Of a stretch of 64,000 nucleotides of DNA, positions 8,010 to 15,805 are shown piece after piece (the first letter of the stretch is position 1; every line of letters begins with the position of its first letter). The stretch is taken from assembly GCF_022761015.1 (NCBI RefSeq), contig NZ_JAKWJQ010000001.1, forward strand, positions 372,001 through 436,000, given 5' to 3'. This stretch comes from Humibacter sp. RRB41 (GTDB lineage Bacteria; Actinomycetota; Actinomycetes; Actinomycetales; Microbacteriaceae). The translations under genes were made by a program, and so were the position numbers. The notes beneath the pieces were generated by a model, which saw nothing but the letters and a program-made list of their open reading frames with translations, did no database searches and was not told the origin of the DNA.

Positions 8010-8770
8010 GCGACGCCCGTCAAGAGGATGCCCGCCCGGTCGCGATCGTGACCGGCGGCTCCCGCGGCATCGGAGCTGCGATCGTGCTGCGTCTGGCACG
8101 GGCGGGGTACGACGTCGTCGCCACGTACCGGACGGATGCGGATGCTGCGGAGCGGGTCGCGGCATCCGCTCGCGAAGCGGGTGCGTCGGTCGAATTCGTG
8201 CAGGCGGACCTGGGCGACGATGACGGCATCGAAGCGCCCTTCGCTGTGGCGCGCGAACGCTTCGGCCGCCTCGACGCCCTCGTCAACAACGCGGCGGTCA
8301 CGACGCGCTTCGCACGGCTCGCCGCGACGCCCGTCGACGAGATCAGGCGAACGATCGACGTGGACTTCACCGCGACGGTGCTGGGCTGCCGGCGAGCGGT
8401 GCAGGAGTTCACGCGCAGCGGCACGGCCGGCGTCATCGTTAACATCTCGTCGGGAGCGGCAACGATCGGCAGCCCTGGCGAGTATGCGCACTACGCGGCG
8501 GCGAAGGCTGCGGTGGACGCGTTCACGATGGGGCTCGGCAAAGAGGTCGGGCCCCTCGGCATCCGCGTCGTCGCCGTTGCGCCGGGGCTCGTCGACACGG
8601 AGTTGCACGCGACGACCGGCGATCCGGGCCGAGTCGAGCGGATGACTCCCGGCATTCCGATCGGACGCCCCGCTGCGGCGGATGAGATCGCGTCCGCCGT
8701 GCAATGGGTGCTCAGTGAAGACGCGTCGTACGTGACCGCGACGACATTGCGGGTGGCCGGCGGGCGCTGA
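8006..8770 (+). CDS. Short-chain dehydrogenase/reductase
   Basis: A 254-residue classical SDR. It has the cofactor motif TGGSRGIG (residues 16-23), NNAA near residue 92, the catalytic Ser in NISSGAA and YxxxK as YAAAK (Y and K about four residues apart near 168-172), and the C-terminal PGLVDTELH region. It ends in VAGGR, close to the usual DGG/GGR end of the FabG-like group. GTG 8006 overlaps the alcohol dehydrogenase stop by four bases, so the two form one translation unit. An oxidation relay or a cyclic alcohol/ketone substrate is plausible but unproven. Confidence 0.9.
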   Translation: MSDARQEDARPVAIVTGGSRGIGAAIVLRLARAGYDVVATYRTDADAAERVAASAREAGASVEFVQADLGDDDGIEAPFAVARERFGRLDALVNNAAVTTRFARLAATPVDEIRRTIDVDFTATVLGCRRAVQEFTRSGTAGVIVNISSGAATIGSPGEYAHYAAAKAAVDAFTMGLGKEVGPLGIRVVAVAPGLVDTELHATTGDPGRVERMTPGIPIGRPAAADEIASAVQWVLSEDASYVTATTLRVAGGR

Positions 8771-8806
8771 CGCACGCCACGACAAGAGCCGACGGGTGAT
8801 GCGCAT

Positions 8807-8838
8807 TTACGCTAGCGCGTAATTACGCTATGGTGTAA
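8807..8838. promoter_or_regulatory. Two adjacent ArsR-type operators over a leaderless promoter
   Basis: TTACGC-TAGC-GCGTAA (8807-8822) is followed directly by TTACGC-TATG-GTGTAA (8823-8838). The second contains the -10 box TATGGT (8829-8834), which is six bases from ATG 8841. A bound dimer would block the promoter, so autoregulation by the adjacent ArsR protein is very likely. Confidence 0.78.
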
Positions 8839-8840
8839 AT

Positions 8841-9185
8841 ATGCCGGATGCAGCGAGTGACCAACTCAGCACCGTGTTCTTCGCGCTCGCCGACCCGACC
8901 AGACGTTCGATCCTTGCGCGGCTGGCCGAAGGGCCGGCGAGCATCGGCGAGCTCGCGGCTCCGTTCCACCTCTCGCTGGCGACCGTCTCGCGGCACATCA
9001 CGCTGCTCGAGCGGGCCGGACTGGTGGGCAAGGAGCGCAACGCCCAGTGGCGCACCGTGCATCTGCACGCGGCCCGGCTCGAAGAAGCGGACGCCTGGCT
9101 CGCACCGTATCGCGCGTTCTTCGACCAGCGCTTCGATGCGCTCGAAACCCATCTGAAGTCGATGAAGACCACAACGGAGGAATGA
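8841..9185 (+). CDS. ArsR-family winged-helix regulator (SRPBCC-linked type)
   Basis: A 114-residue ArsR/SmtB-fold protein. The HTH is FFALADPTRRSILARLAEGPASIGELAAPFHLSLATVSRHITLLERAGLV (about residues 13-62) and the wing is NAQWRTVHLHAARLEEADAWL. It has no metal-binding Cys motif, as in the SdpR/YczG-type branch that usually neighbours AHSA1 genes. Translation is probably leaderless, since ATG 8841 directly follows the operator and -10 box. The GGAGG at 9176-9180 inside its 3' end serves the next gene. Confidence 0.9.
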   Translation: MPDAASDQLSTVFFALADPTRRSILARLAEGPASIGELAAPFHLSLATVSRHITLLERAGLVGKERNAQWRTVHLHAARLEEADAWLAPYRAFFDQRFDALETHLKSMKTTTEE

Positions 9186-9187
9186 TC

Positions 9188-9691
9188 ATGACCACGACAC
9201 TCTTCGGCCAGACTCTGACCGAGGCGACCCGCGGGTTCACGTTGACCCGTGTACTGGATGCCTCGCCGGAGCTTGCCTACCGCGCCTGGACAGACGCGGC
9301 TCACCTCGCCTGGTTCTTCAATCCGGGCCGACCCGTTCCCGACGAGCACATCGAGGCCGACGCGCGACCGGGCGGAGTCTTCCGCGTGATGATGGACGAG
9401 AGCGAGGACAAGCGCTACTGGTCGGGAGGGCGCTATCTCGAACTCGTGCCCGGCGAGCGGATCGTCTTCGAGTGGGGCGCAAGCGGCGGCTGGCCCGACC
9501 TCGACGAGATCCCGCCGGAGCGGCGCATCGTCTGCACGATCGCTCTGGCGCCGGTCGGCGACGGCTCGCAGACCGAGCACGTCTTCACCTGCGCATTCCC
9601 GACATCCATGACCGACGAGGAGATCGCATCCTGGGTCGCCGTCGGCATGCGAGAGGGTTGGGCCAACACGATCGGCCGGCTGGTGGCCTGA
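9188..9691 (+). CDS. SRPBCC / AHSA1-type ligand-binding protein
   Basis: A 167-residue START-like protein. It carries the typical N-terminal strand FTLTRVLDASPELAYRAWTDAAHLAWFFNP, then the EADARPGGVFRVMM and YLELVPGERIVFEW strands, and a C-terminal helix with EGWANTIGRLV. Such proteins bind hydrophobic ligands in a deep pocket and are often co-transcribed with an ArsR regulator, as here. ATG 9188 is preferred because GGAGG (9176-9180) is seven bases upstream; ATG 9182, which overlaps the arsR stop, is too close. The ligand is unknown. Confidence 0.88.
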   Translation: MTTTLFGQTLTEATRGFTLTRVLDASPELAYRAWTDAAHLAWFFNPGRPVPDEHIEADARPGGVFRVMMDESEDKRYWSGGRYLELVPGERIVFEWGASGGWPDLDEIPPERRIVCTIALAPVGDGSQTEHVFTCAFPTSMTDEEIASWVAVGMREGWANTIGRLVA

Positions 9692-9743
9692 GAAGCCTCG
9701 CCGCCACGACCCGTAAAGTGGAGAGCTGATCGGGAGGTGGCGG

Positions 9744-10967
9744 ATGTCTGACCCCGATGCCGCACCCTCTGTGCTGCTGGCCGGACGTTATCGACTGGCC
9801 GATGCGCTGGGGCGCGGCGGAATGTCCACGGTCTACGGCGCTTGGGACGAGAAGCTCGGGCGACCGGTGGCGGTCAAGGTCTTCAGCGCAGACGGCGCCA
9901 TCGCGTCGGATCGCAAGCGCCGGTTGCGCGAGGCGCGTGTTCTCGCGTCGGCGAGCCATCCGCACCTTGTCACGCTTTTCGATGCCGAGTGGCCGGATGA
10001 TGCCGAGGGCAGGCATCCCGCGTTCCTCGTGATGCAGTTGATCGAGGGTGAGTCGCTGCGCAGGCGGATCGATCGACTCGGACCCGACCGGGATCTCGCC
10101 GTGCGTGTGGCAGCCGAGCTCGGCCAGGCTCTCGATTACCTGCACGCGCGGGGAATCGTGCATCGAGACATCAAGCCGGAGAACATCCTGATCGAGGATG
10201 CCGGCGGCTCGATCATGCTGGTCGACTTCGGCATCGCCCAGCTCAGCGGGAATGAGCAGTTGACGACGGCCGGCATGGTGCTCGGGACCGCCGCCTATCT
10301 CAGCCCGGAGCAGGTGTCCGGTGGCCAGGTCGGACCGGCGACCGATGTGTACTCGCTCGGCCTGGTCGTCTTGGAGTGCTTGACGGGTCGCCGGGAGTTT
10401 CCTGGATCCACGGTGGAGTCGAGCGTCGCCCGGCTCGCGCGGGATCCGGTTCTGCCTTCGGGGCTCTCGGTCGGCTGGAACGACTTGCTCGGGTCGATGA
10501 TGGCGCGGGATGCCGGCGAGCGTCCGTCGGCGGCGCAGGTCGCGGCATCCGTCGAATCGCTGCGCCGAAGCGGAGACTTGCCGGCGATCGATGAGCAGTC
10601 GACGGTGATCATGCCCACGCTGCCGCTGCCGTCAGCGCAGGATGCGCCGACCATGCGCATGTCGTCCGCCGACGAGGTCGAGCAATCGGCACCGACCGCG
10701 AAGCACCCGCACCGCCGACGCCTTGCCGTGGTGCTCGCTGTCGCGCTCGCCGCTGCGGTGGTCATCGCCGGAGCCGTCGTATGGACCTCGCTGGATGCCC
10801 AACAGCGTCAGGCGCAGCCCGTTCCGCTCCCCACCGTCATCGTGACGGTATCTCCGACGCTTTCACCGACCGAGACGACGGTGCCCGCGCCGACCAAGGT
10901 CGGCCACGGGCACGAGAAGCAGAAGAAGAACAAGAAGAACGGCAACGATCAGGGCGATGACGGCTGA
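9744..10967 (+). CDS. Membrane-anchored Ser/Thr protein kinase (PknB-like)
   Basis: A 407-residue Hanks-type kinase. The glycine loop GRGGMS is at 23-28, the ATP lysine is K45 (VAVKVF), HRDIKPEN begins at 140, DFG is at 161-163 and LSPEQ forms the P+1 loop. A juxtamembrane linker rich in Ser/Thr leads to one membrane helix at about 327-347. The outside tail is short, rich in Pro/Thr, then Lys/Asn (HEKQKKNKKN), with no PASTA repeats, so it probably does not sense peptidoglycan as PknB does. GGGAGGT (9732-9738) precedes ATG 9744. Confidence 0.93.
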   Translation: MSDPDAAPSVLLAGRYRLADALGRGGMSTVYGAWDEKLGRPVAVKVFSADGAIASDRKRRLREARVLASASHPHLVTLFDAEWPDDAEGRHPAFLVMQLIEGESLRRRIDRLGPDRDLAVRVAAELGQALDYLHARGIVHRDIKPENILIEDAGGSIMLVDFGIAQLSGNEQLTTAGMVLGTAAYLSPEQVSGGQVGPATDVYSLGLVVLECLTGRREFPGSTVESSVARLARDPVLPSGLSVGWNDLLGSMMARDAGERPSAAQVAASVESLRRSGDLPAIDEQSTVIMPTLPLPSAQDAPTMRMSSADEVEQSAPTAKHPHRRRLAVVLAVALAAAVVIAGAVVWTSLDAQQRQAQPVPLPTVIVTVSPTLSPTETTVPAPTKVGHGHEKQKKNKKNGNDQGDDG

Positions 10968-11018
10968 GCTCGTTCGAACAGCTGAGGTCGTTCGGACAGT
11001 TGAGCGCGATTCGAACGA
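10963..11018. repeat. Three imperfect 18-20 bp tandem units at the 3' end of the kinase gene
   Basis: GCTGAGCTCGTTCGAACA (10963-10980), GCTGAGGTCGTTCGGACA (10981-10998) and GTTGAGCGCGATTCGAACGA (10999-11018). The first unit contains the kinase stop codon. A slippage product is the simple explanation; the TTCGAA cores are also palindromic. Confidence 0.6.
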
Positions 11019-11024
11019 CTGACA

Positions 11025-11060
11025 CGCGCCGCCGCCGCAAGGGCATCCGGCGGCGGCGCG
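11025..11060. terminator. Bidirectional hairpin terminator
   Basis: A perfect 13-bp GC stem, CGCGCCGCCGCCG (11025-11037) pairing with 11048-11060 around a 10-base loop, between the convergent kinase and nitroreductase genes. There is no U-tract on either side, which is common in high-GC actinobacteria. Confidence 0.7.
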
Positions 11061-11088
11061 GAACTACGCCACGTGAGTGGCGGGAAGA

Positions 11089-11679
11089 CTACGCGTTGAC
11101 GATCAGGATCTCGTCGAGCGGACGACGCGTGCGAGGCGCGCGCTCGCGGTCGCGGGTGCTTTCGGGCAGGCTCTCGACATCGCCCAGCAGCCCGACAGCG
11201 GTGATGCTGATCGGTTCGAAGCGGTCCTCGACGCCGAAGGCCGAACGGATGCCGTTCACCTCGAAGCCGCCCATCTGGTGCACGTGCAGCCCTTCGTGGT
11301 GTGCCTGCACGCTGAAGTGCGCGAGCGCCTGACCGAGGTCGTACTGCGCCCAGCGCATCGGCTGGCCCTCGGCGTTCACGTTCTCCGCGAGCCCGACGAT
11401 GAGTGCTCCGGCGTTCACGGCCCACACTTGGTTGAAGCCCATCAGGTTCGCGACGATCGTGTCGAACTCGGGAGTTCCACGGCGGGCGACGATGAAGCGC
11501 CACGGCTGCGTGTTGGCGGCGGACGGGGACCAGCGTGCCGCCTCGAGAGCGGCGACGAGCTTCGTCTCGTCGACAGCGACATCCGAGTCGTAGGCACGAG
11601 GGCTGAAGCGGTTGGCGAGCACCTCGTTGATCGGGGTGCTGGTCTGGGCGGTGCGGTCGTTGTCGAGCGTCAGGGACAC
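11089..11679 (-). CDS. Nitroreductase-family FMN protein
   Basis: A 196-residue nitroreductase. The FMN-binding N-terminal motif is RFSPRAYDSD, then AARWSPSAANTQPWRFIVARRG, the usual phosphate/ribityl-contacting loop. The later HQMGGFEVNGIRSAFGV helix and GLLGDVESLPE strand also fit. The GTG start at 11679 follows GAGGAGT (reverse complement of 11684-11690). A perfect 8-bp-arm palindrome lies about 70 bp upstream and may be an operator. It probably reduces quinones, nitro compounds or enones with NAD(P)H; the natural substrate is unknown. Confidence 0.9.
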   Translation of the reverse strand: MSLTLDNDRTAQTSTPINEVLANRFSPRAYDSDVAVDETKLVAALEAARWSPSAANTQPWRFIVARRGTPEFDTIVANLMGFNQVWAVNAGALIVGLAENVNAEGQPMRWAQYDLGQALAHFSVQAHHEGLHVHQMGGFEVNGIRSAFGVEDRFEPISITAVGLLGDVESLPESTRDRERAPRTRRPLDEILIVNA

Positions 11680-11749
11680 GGGACTCCTCGATGATGGTGC
11701 GGATAAGTGTGTCGGCGACGCTGCCGCTGCCGCGCTCTCGCACGGTCAC

Positions 11750-11767
11750 TGCATGCGAACGCATGCA
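11750..11767. promoter_or_regulatory. Palindrome upstream of the nitroreductase gene
   Basis: TGCATGCG-AA-CGCATGCA, perfect 8-bp arms with a 2-base centre, 70 bp upstream of the nitroreductase start in the spacer after the serine dehydratase gene. A regulator operator is likely; no regulator gene is adjacent. Confidence 0.5.
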
Positions 11768-11834
11768 CGGGGCATCCTATTCCGGCGCCCCATGGATGGG
11801 CTGGCAGACTACGAGCCGAAAGCAGGCGGCAGCC

Positions 11835-13280
11835 TCAGCACTCGACGACGTTGACCGCGAGTCCGGCGGCGCTCGTCTCCTTGTACATGTCGCTCATGTC
11901 GGCGCCGGTCTGGCGCATGGTCTCGATGGCGACGTCGAGCGGCACGATGTGCCGGCCGTCGCCGTTGAGGGCGAGTCGCGCGGCCGAGACCGCGGTCGAC
12001 GACGCGATGGCGTTGCGCTCGATGCACGGAATCTGCACCAGCCCGCCGACCGGATCACAGGTGAGCCCGAGGTGATGCTCGACCGCGATCTCCGCCGCGT
12101 TCTCCACCTGCGCCGGCGTTCCGCCGAGCACGGCGCACAGCCCAGCGGCGGCCATCGCGCAGGCGGATCCGACCTCGGCCTGACATCCGCCCTCGGCACC
12201 AGATATCGAGGCGTTCGCCTTGAGGATGCCGCCCACGGCCGCCGCGGTCAGCAGAAAGCGCTGAACGTCGGCATCCGTCGCCCGCGGGTTGAACCGCATG
12301 TGGTACTCGAGCACGGCGGGCAGGATGCCGGCCGCACCGTTCGTCGGCGCCGTCACGACGCGTCCGCCGGCGGCGTTCTCCTCGTTCACGGCGAGGGCGA
12401 AGGCGCGCATCCACTCGCCGGCGAGGTCAGGGAGGTCAGCGGGTGCCGCCTCGAGTCGTTCGCGCATGGCCGCGGCGCGGCGCGGAACGTGAAGGCCGCC
12501 AGGCAGCTCGCGGATGCCCGTGACGAGCCCGCGCTCCACGCTGCCGTGCATGGCGAGCCAGATGGCATCCAGTCCCGAACGCACGTCGGCTGCACTCCGC
12601 GCCCGGAGCTCAGCCCTCCAGGCGACGTCGCACATGTCGATGCCCTCACGCGCGCAGAGCGAGAGCAACTCGGCGGCGTTGGAGTACGCCCACTCGTCAG
12701 CGCGAGGCTCATCGTCGGTGGCGGCAGCGGGCTTGGTCGCGGTGGCAGGTTCGTCCGCGGTGGCAGGTTCGTCCGTCGTGGACTCTTCCTTGAGCCGCAC
12801 GAAGCCGCCGCCGATCGAGAACCAGGTCTGCTCGAAGGCAGGTGCCGCCCCTCGGTCGTGTGCCGACCGGTCGCAAGTGTACGCGCGCAGGATGAGCGCG
12901 TTCGGGTGCTCGGGCATCCTGGTGCGGGGTTCGAACGTGATGTCGGAGGTGTCGAACGACACGGTCGGCCCCCCGGCGAGTGTCAGAGCGCCGTGGCCGG
13001 TGGCGCTCGCCCAGGCGCCGTGCACGTCGTCGGGATCGCACGTCTCCGGCTCGAGTCCGGCGAGTCCGGCGACGACCGCATCAGGGGTTCCGTGACCGAC
13101 GCCGGTCGCGGCGAGCGAGCCGCAGAGCACACACGTGACGTGGGTCACGTCGGCGAGCAGTCCCCGGTCTTCGAGGGCGGACGCGAAGCGACGGGCGGCC
13201 CGCATCGGGCCGACGGTATGCGAGCTGGACGGGCCGATGCCGATTGAGAACAGCTCCAGCGCTGACACGTACACGGTCAC
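11835..13280 (-). CDS. sdaA: L-serine ammonia-lyase (serine dehydratase), iron-sulfur type
   Basis: A 481-residue single-chain enzyme that deaminates L-serine to pyruvate with a [4Fe-4S] cluster. The N-terminal beta domain begins [29 protein letters not shown]. The catalytic alpha domain has SSSHTVGP, the cluster cysteines in [16 protein letters not shown] and [14 protein letters not shown], and a C-terminal Cys (NVVEC), the tail that enters the active site in known enzymes. GTG 13280 is chosen; CACACT lies six bases upstream (leaderless pattern), and a GTG two codons later is possible. A low-complexity Thr/Ala/Asp/Pro segment ([20 protein letters not shown]) interrupts the beta-alpha linker and is not part of the family core. 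Confidence 0.93.
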   Translation of the reverse strand: MTVYVSALELFSIGIGPSSSHTVGPMRAARRFASALEDRGLLADVTHVTCVLCGSLAATGVGHGTPDAVVAGLAGLEPETCDPDDVHGAWASATGHGALTLAGGPTVSFDTSDITFEPRTRMPEHPNALILRAYTCDRSAHDRGAAPAFEQTWFSIGGGFVRLKEESTTDEPATADEPATATKPAAATDDEPRADEWAYSNAAELLSLCAREGIDMCDVAWRAELRARSAADVRSGLDAIWLAMHGSVERGLVTGIRELPGGLHVPRRAAAMRERLEAAPADLPDLAGEWMRAFALAVNEENAAGGRVVTAPTNGAAGILPAVLEYHMRFNPRATDADVQRFLLTAAAVGGILKANASISGAEGGCQAEVGSACAMAAAGLCAVLGGTPAQVENAAEIAVEHHLGLTCDPVGGLVQIPCIERNAIASSTAVSAARLALNGDGRHIVPLDVAIETMRQTGADMSDMYKETSAAGLAVNVVEC

Positions 13281-13374
13281 ATCACCAGTGTGCGCGTCGC
13301 GCCGCGAGTCGCCCCCCGAAGCTGTCCGGTATCCCGGACCTCGTTCCCCCGACGGAGAAGAACCCGCGAACGTC

Positions 13375-13450
13375 GACCCGGCACTGTATTGCCGAGCGGC
13401 CCCCGTATTCACGTGAATTGAAGGCCCGCTCAGCAATACAGTGCCGGGTC
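13375..13450. repeat. 76-bp near-perfect palindrome (possible terminator/cruciform)
   Basis: The first 18 bases (GACCCGGCACTGTATTGC, 13375-13392) are matched exactly by the reverse complement of 13433-13450. The next 8-9 pair with a few mismatches, and the centre is itself a palindrome, ATTCACGTGAAT (13407-13418). All arms share one centre at 13412.5. It starts 19 bases after the stop of the leftward MFS gene and lies upstream of sdaA. Confidence 0.75.
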
Positions 13451-13468
13451 AACGGGGTGGGTCGAGGC

Positions 13469-14923
13469 TCAGTGCACCTGCGGCGCCGCCTCGCGGTCGC
13501 TGTCGGCGCGCACCCTGCTGCCCCACAGCGCGAAGAGCACGAATGCGATGAACACGAAGGCCGCGCCCCCGAGCACCGCTGCCGCCACGCCTCCGGTCTC
13601 TCCGCTGGTCGCCGTCACCGAGACGAACACCGTGGTGAGCGCGGCGACGCCGATGGATCCGCCGAGCTGCTGCATGGTCTGCAGCACGCTGGATGCCGCA
13701 CTCACGTGCTCCTCCGGCGCGCGGTTCATCACCACAGAGGTGATGGGGGCGAAGGTCAGGCCGGCCCCGGCGCCCATCACGATGATCGGGCCGAGGATGC
13801 CCGTGACGAACGTGTCGTGCGAGTCCAGCCTGCTCAGCCACAGCAGTCCGCCCGCCAGAAGGGCGAGCCCGACTGCGCCCACGACCCACTCGCCGACCCG
13901 CGGCAGGAACCTCGGCGCGAGCTGGTTCGCGGTGACCAGCACGACGACGAACGGTAGCAGGGCGAGCCCGGTCGACAGCGGGTTGAAGTGCAGCACCTGC
14001 TGGGTGAACAGGGTGATGAAGTAGAAGAACGCGAACATCCCGGCCGGCACGAGCAGCATCGCCACGAGGGGTGCCGCGTTGCGTGGTCCGACGAAGAGCT
14101 GGAGCGGAACAACGGGGCTGTGGTGCCTGCGCTCGATGAGCACGAGCGTCACGAGCGAGACCACGGCGATGCCGAACGACGCCAGTGCGATCGGGTCCGT
14201 CCAGCCGGCGCTCGCCGCGGTCGTGAAGCCGTAGATCAGAGCGACCATGCCGATGGTGGATGCCACAGCACCGCCCACATCGAGCCGCGCGTGCTCCTTC
14301 TCCGTCTCACGCAGGAACATGACGGCCCCGACGACGATCAAGATGCCGACAGGCACGTTCACGAACATCACCCACTCCCAACCGAAGCCGGTGGTGAGAA
14401 TGCCGCCCAGGATCAGGCCGATGGCGCCGCCGCTTCCCGCGGCCAGCACGAACAGCGCCATCGCACGGTTGCGCTGCTTGCCAGGCGTGGTGTTGGCCAT
14501 CAGCAGAACCAGCGTGCTGGGTGCGGCGATCGCGGCGCCGATGCCCTGCACCACGCGCGCCACCACGAGCACGGTTGCGGTCGGAGCGAACCCGCCGGCG
14601 GCAGACGCGATGATGAACACCAGCGTGCCGATGATCAGCGCCCGCTTCGCGCCGATCATCGATCCGACCTTGCCGCTCAGCAGCATCAGGCCCGCGAAGG
14701 CCAGCGCGTATGCGGTGACGACCCAGGACAGGCCGACCGGCGTGAACTGCAGCGACTTCTGGATGTCGGGCAGCGCCACATTCACGATGCTCGCGTCGAC
14801 CACCAGCATGAGCTGCGTCACGAACACGACGACGAGGCCGAGCGTGCGGAACTTCGGAGCGGAGGCGACCGACTGCGCCGGCAGTGATCCCGTTGGAGGA
14901 AGTTCGAGAGTTGCCTCTGACAT
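13469..14923 (-). CDS. MFS multidrug exporter, DHA2 (EmrB/QacA) family
   Basis: A 484-residue protein with about 14 membrane segments. It contains the DHA2 helix-1 motif (VVDASIVNVALPDIQKSLQF), the motif A loop (SGKVGSMIGAKRALIIG) and the helix-5 antiporter motif C (GSGGAIGLILGGILTTGFGWEWVMFVNVPVG). It likely exports hydrophobic or cationic drugs against protons. The start ATG 14923 (MSEATLEL) has only a weak Shine-Dalgarno. It is divergent from the TetR gene at 15143, and a perfect 17-bp palindrome between them is the probable operator. Confidence 0.92.
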   Translation of the reverse strand: MSEATLELPPTGSLPAQSVASAPKFRTLGLVVVFVTQLMLVVDASIVNVALPDIQKSLQFTPVGLSWVVTAYALAFAGLMLLSGKVGSMIGAKRALIIGTLVFIIASAAGGFAPTATVLVVARVVQGIGAAIAAPSTLVLLMANTTPGKQRNRAMALFVLAAGSGGAIGLILGGILTTGFGWEWVMFVNVPVGILIVVGAVMFLRETEKEHARLDVGGAVASTIGMVALIYGFTTAASAGWTDPIALASFGIAVVSLVTLVLIERRHHSPVVPLQLFVGPRNAAPLVAMLLVPAGMFAFFYFITLFTQQVLHFNPLSTGLALLPFVVVLVTANQLAPRFLPRVGEWVVGAVGLALLAGGLLWLSRLDSHDTFVTGILGPIIVMGAGAGLTFAPITSVVMNRAPEEHVSAASSVLQTMQQLGGSIGVAALTTVFVSVTATSGETGGVAAAVLGGAAFVFIAFVLFALWGSRVRADSDREAAPQVH

Positions 14924-14963
14924 GGATGGCGATCCGATCCCTAGTGGCGTACGGTGGCTATTC

Positions 14964-15011
14964 GGAGGAAGTCTCCTGTTAGGTCTGCAACGATACGGAG
15001 ACTGTCTCCGT
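14964..15011. promoter_or_regulatory. TetR operator region
   Basis: A perfect 17-bp palindrome ACGGAGACTGTCTCCGT at 14995-15011. A weaker related site, GGAG-N5-CTCC, lies at 14964-14976. Both stand between the divergent exporter and TetR genes, the standard place for autoregulated efflux control. Confidence 0.75.
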
Positions 15012-15142
15012 TTTGTCAATGGTGTGGCTGTTCGTCGTCGGCGAACGCTCGTGGCCCGGCGTAGCATGGGGTCGCGAACGCGAGGAGAGGCGGCCACGGA
15101 CCGCACGAAGACGCGACACAGCACGGGAAAGCGAGCAACGAG

Positions 15143-15718
15143 ATGGGTACCGCGACAGCCGCAACGACGCGGCCGATGAGGGCCGATGCGCAGCGCAACT
15201 ACGACCACATCGTCGAGGTGGCGAGCGACGCATTCGCCGAGCACGGTGTGCTCACCTCACTCGACGACATCGCCTGCCGAGCGGGCGTCGGCCCCGGCAC
15301 CCTGTACCGCCACTTCCCCACGCGCGACAGCCTCATCGCCACCGCCCTCGGCGACAGCGTCGACCGGCTCGACACCCTCGCCGCCGGCTTGAAGGCATCG
15401 GAGGCTCCTGGCGAAGCACTTCACGAGTGGATGCTCGCGCTCGCCATGCACCTTCGCACCTACGACAACCTGCCGGAGTCGATCGCCGAGGCGTTCCGCC
15501 GCGACGACTCACCCCTGCGCAACTCCTGCTTCCCGCTCACCGACACGACCTCCGTGCTCGTCGCCCGGGCGAAGGCCGCCGGCGAGCTGCGCGACGACGT
15601 CGACCCGCGCGACGTCTTCGCGCTGGTGTCGTCGGTCGCGTGGGCAGCGCAGCGGCGTGGTGGAACGGATGCCGACCTGAAGCGCATGCTGTCGCTCGCG
15701 ACAACGGGCATCCGCTAG
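15143..15718 (+). CDS. TetR-family repressor of the adjacent exporter
   Basis: A 191-residue regulator. The N-terminal HTH is YDHIVEVASDAFAEHGVLTSLDDIACRAGVGPGTLYRHFPTRDSLIATAL (about residues 20-68), and the rest is an all-helical ligand domain with VDPRDVFALVSSVAWAA. By position it controls the DHA2 exporter through the ACGGAGAC/GTCTCCGT palindrome. ATG 15143 has a poor Shine-Dalgarno (GGGAAAG); ATG 15176 (MRADAQRNYD) is an alternative start closer to the family norm. TAGCAT at 15062-15067 may be its -10. Confidence 0.88.
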   Translation: MGTATAATTRPMRADAQRNYDHIVEVASDAFAEHGVLTSLDDIACRAGVGPGTLYRHFPTRDSLIATALGDSVDRLDTLAAGLKASEAPGEALHEWMLALAMHLRTYDNLPESIAEAFRRDDSPLRNSCFPLTDTTSVLVARAKAAGELRDDVDPRDVFALVSSVAWAAQRRGGTDADLKRMLSLATTGIR

Positions 15719-15728
15719 CTCGCGCCCG

Positions 15729-15800
15729 CTGGTCGAGCCCGGGCCCCGGTGGTCAGTATCGATAGGCTCCGCCGCACGCGCATCGAGACCCGCGAAGCGT
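15729..15800. repeat. Intergenic palindromic repeat, copy 3
   Basis: Contains TGGTCGAGCCC, TATCGATAGG and GCATCGAGACC, a degraded member of the GTCGAGTAGC/GTATCGAGACC family, between two convergent tetR genes. Confidence 0.5.
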
Positions 15801-15805
15801 CCGTG

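Noticed and set aside
9182-9187. ATG 9182 as the start of the SRPBCC gene (ATGA overlap)
   Set aside because: The GGAGG is only one base away; ATG 9188 has the correct spacing.
11691-13247. A 518-codon open frame antisense to sdaA
   Set aside because: Shadow of the serine dehydratase gene; no domain, no ribosome site.
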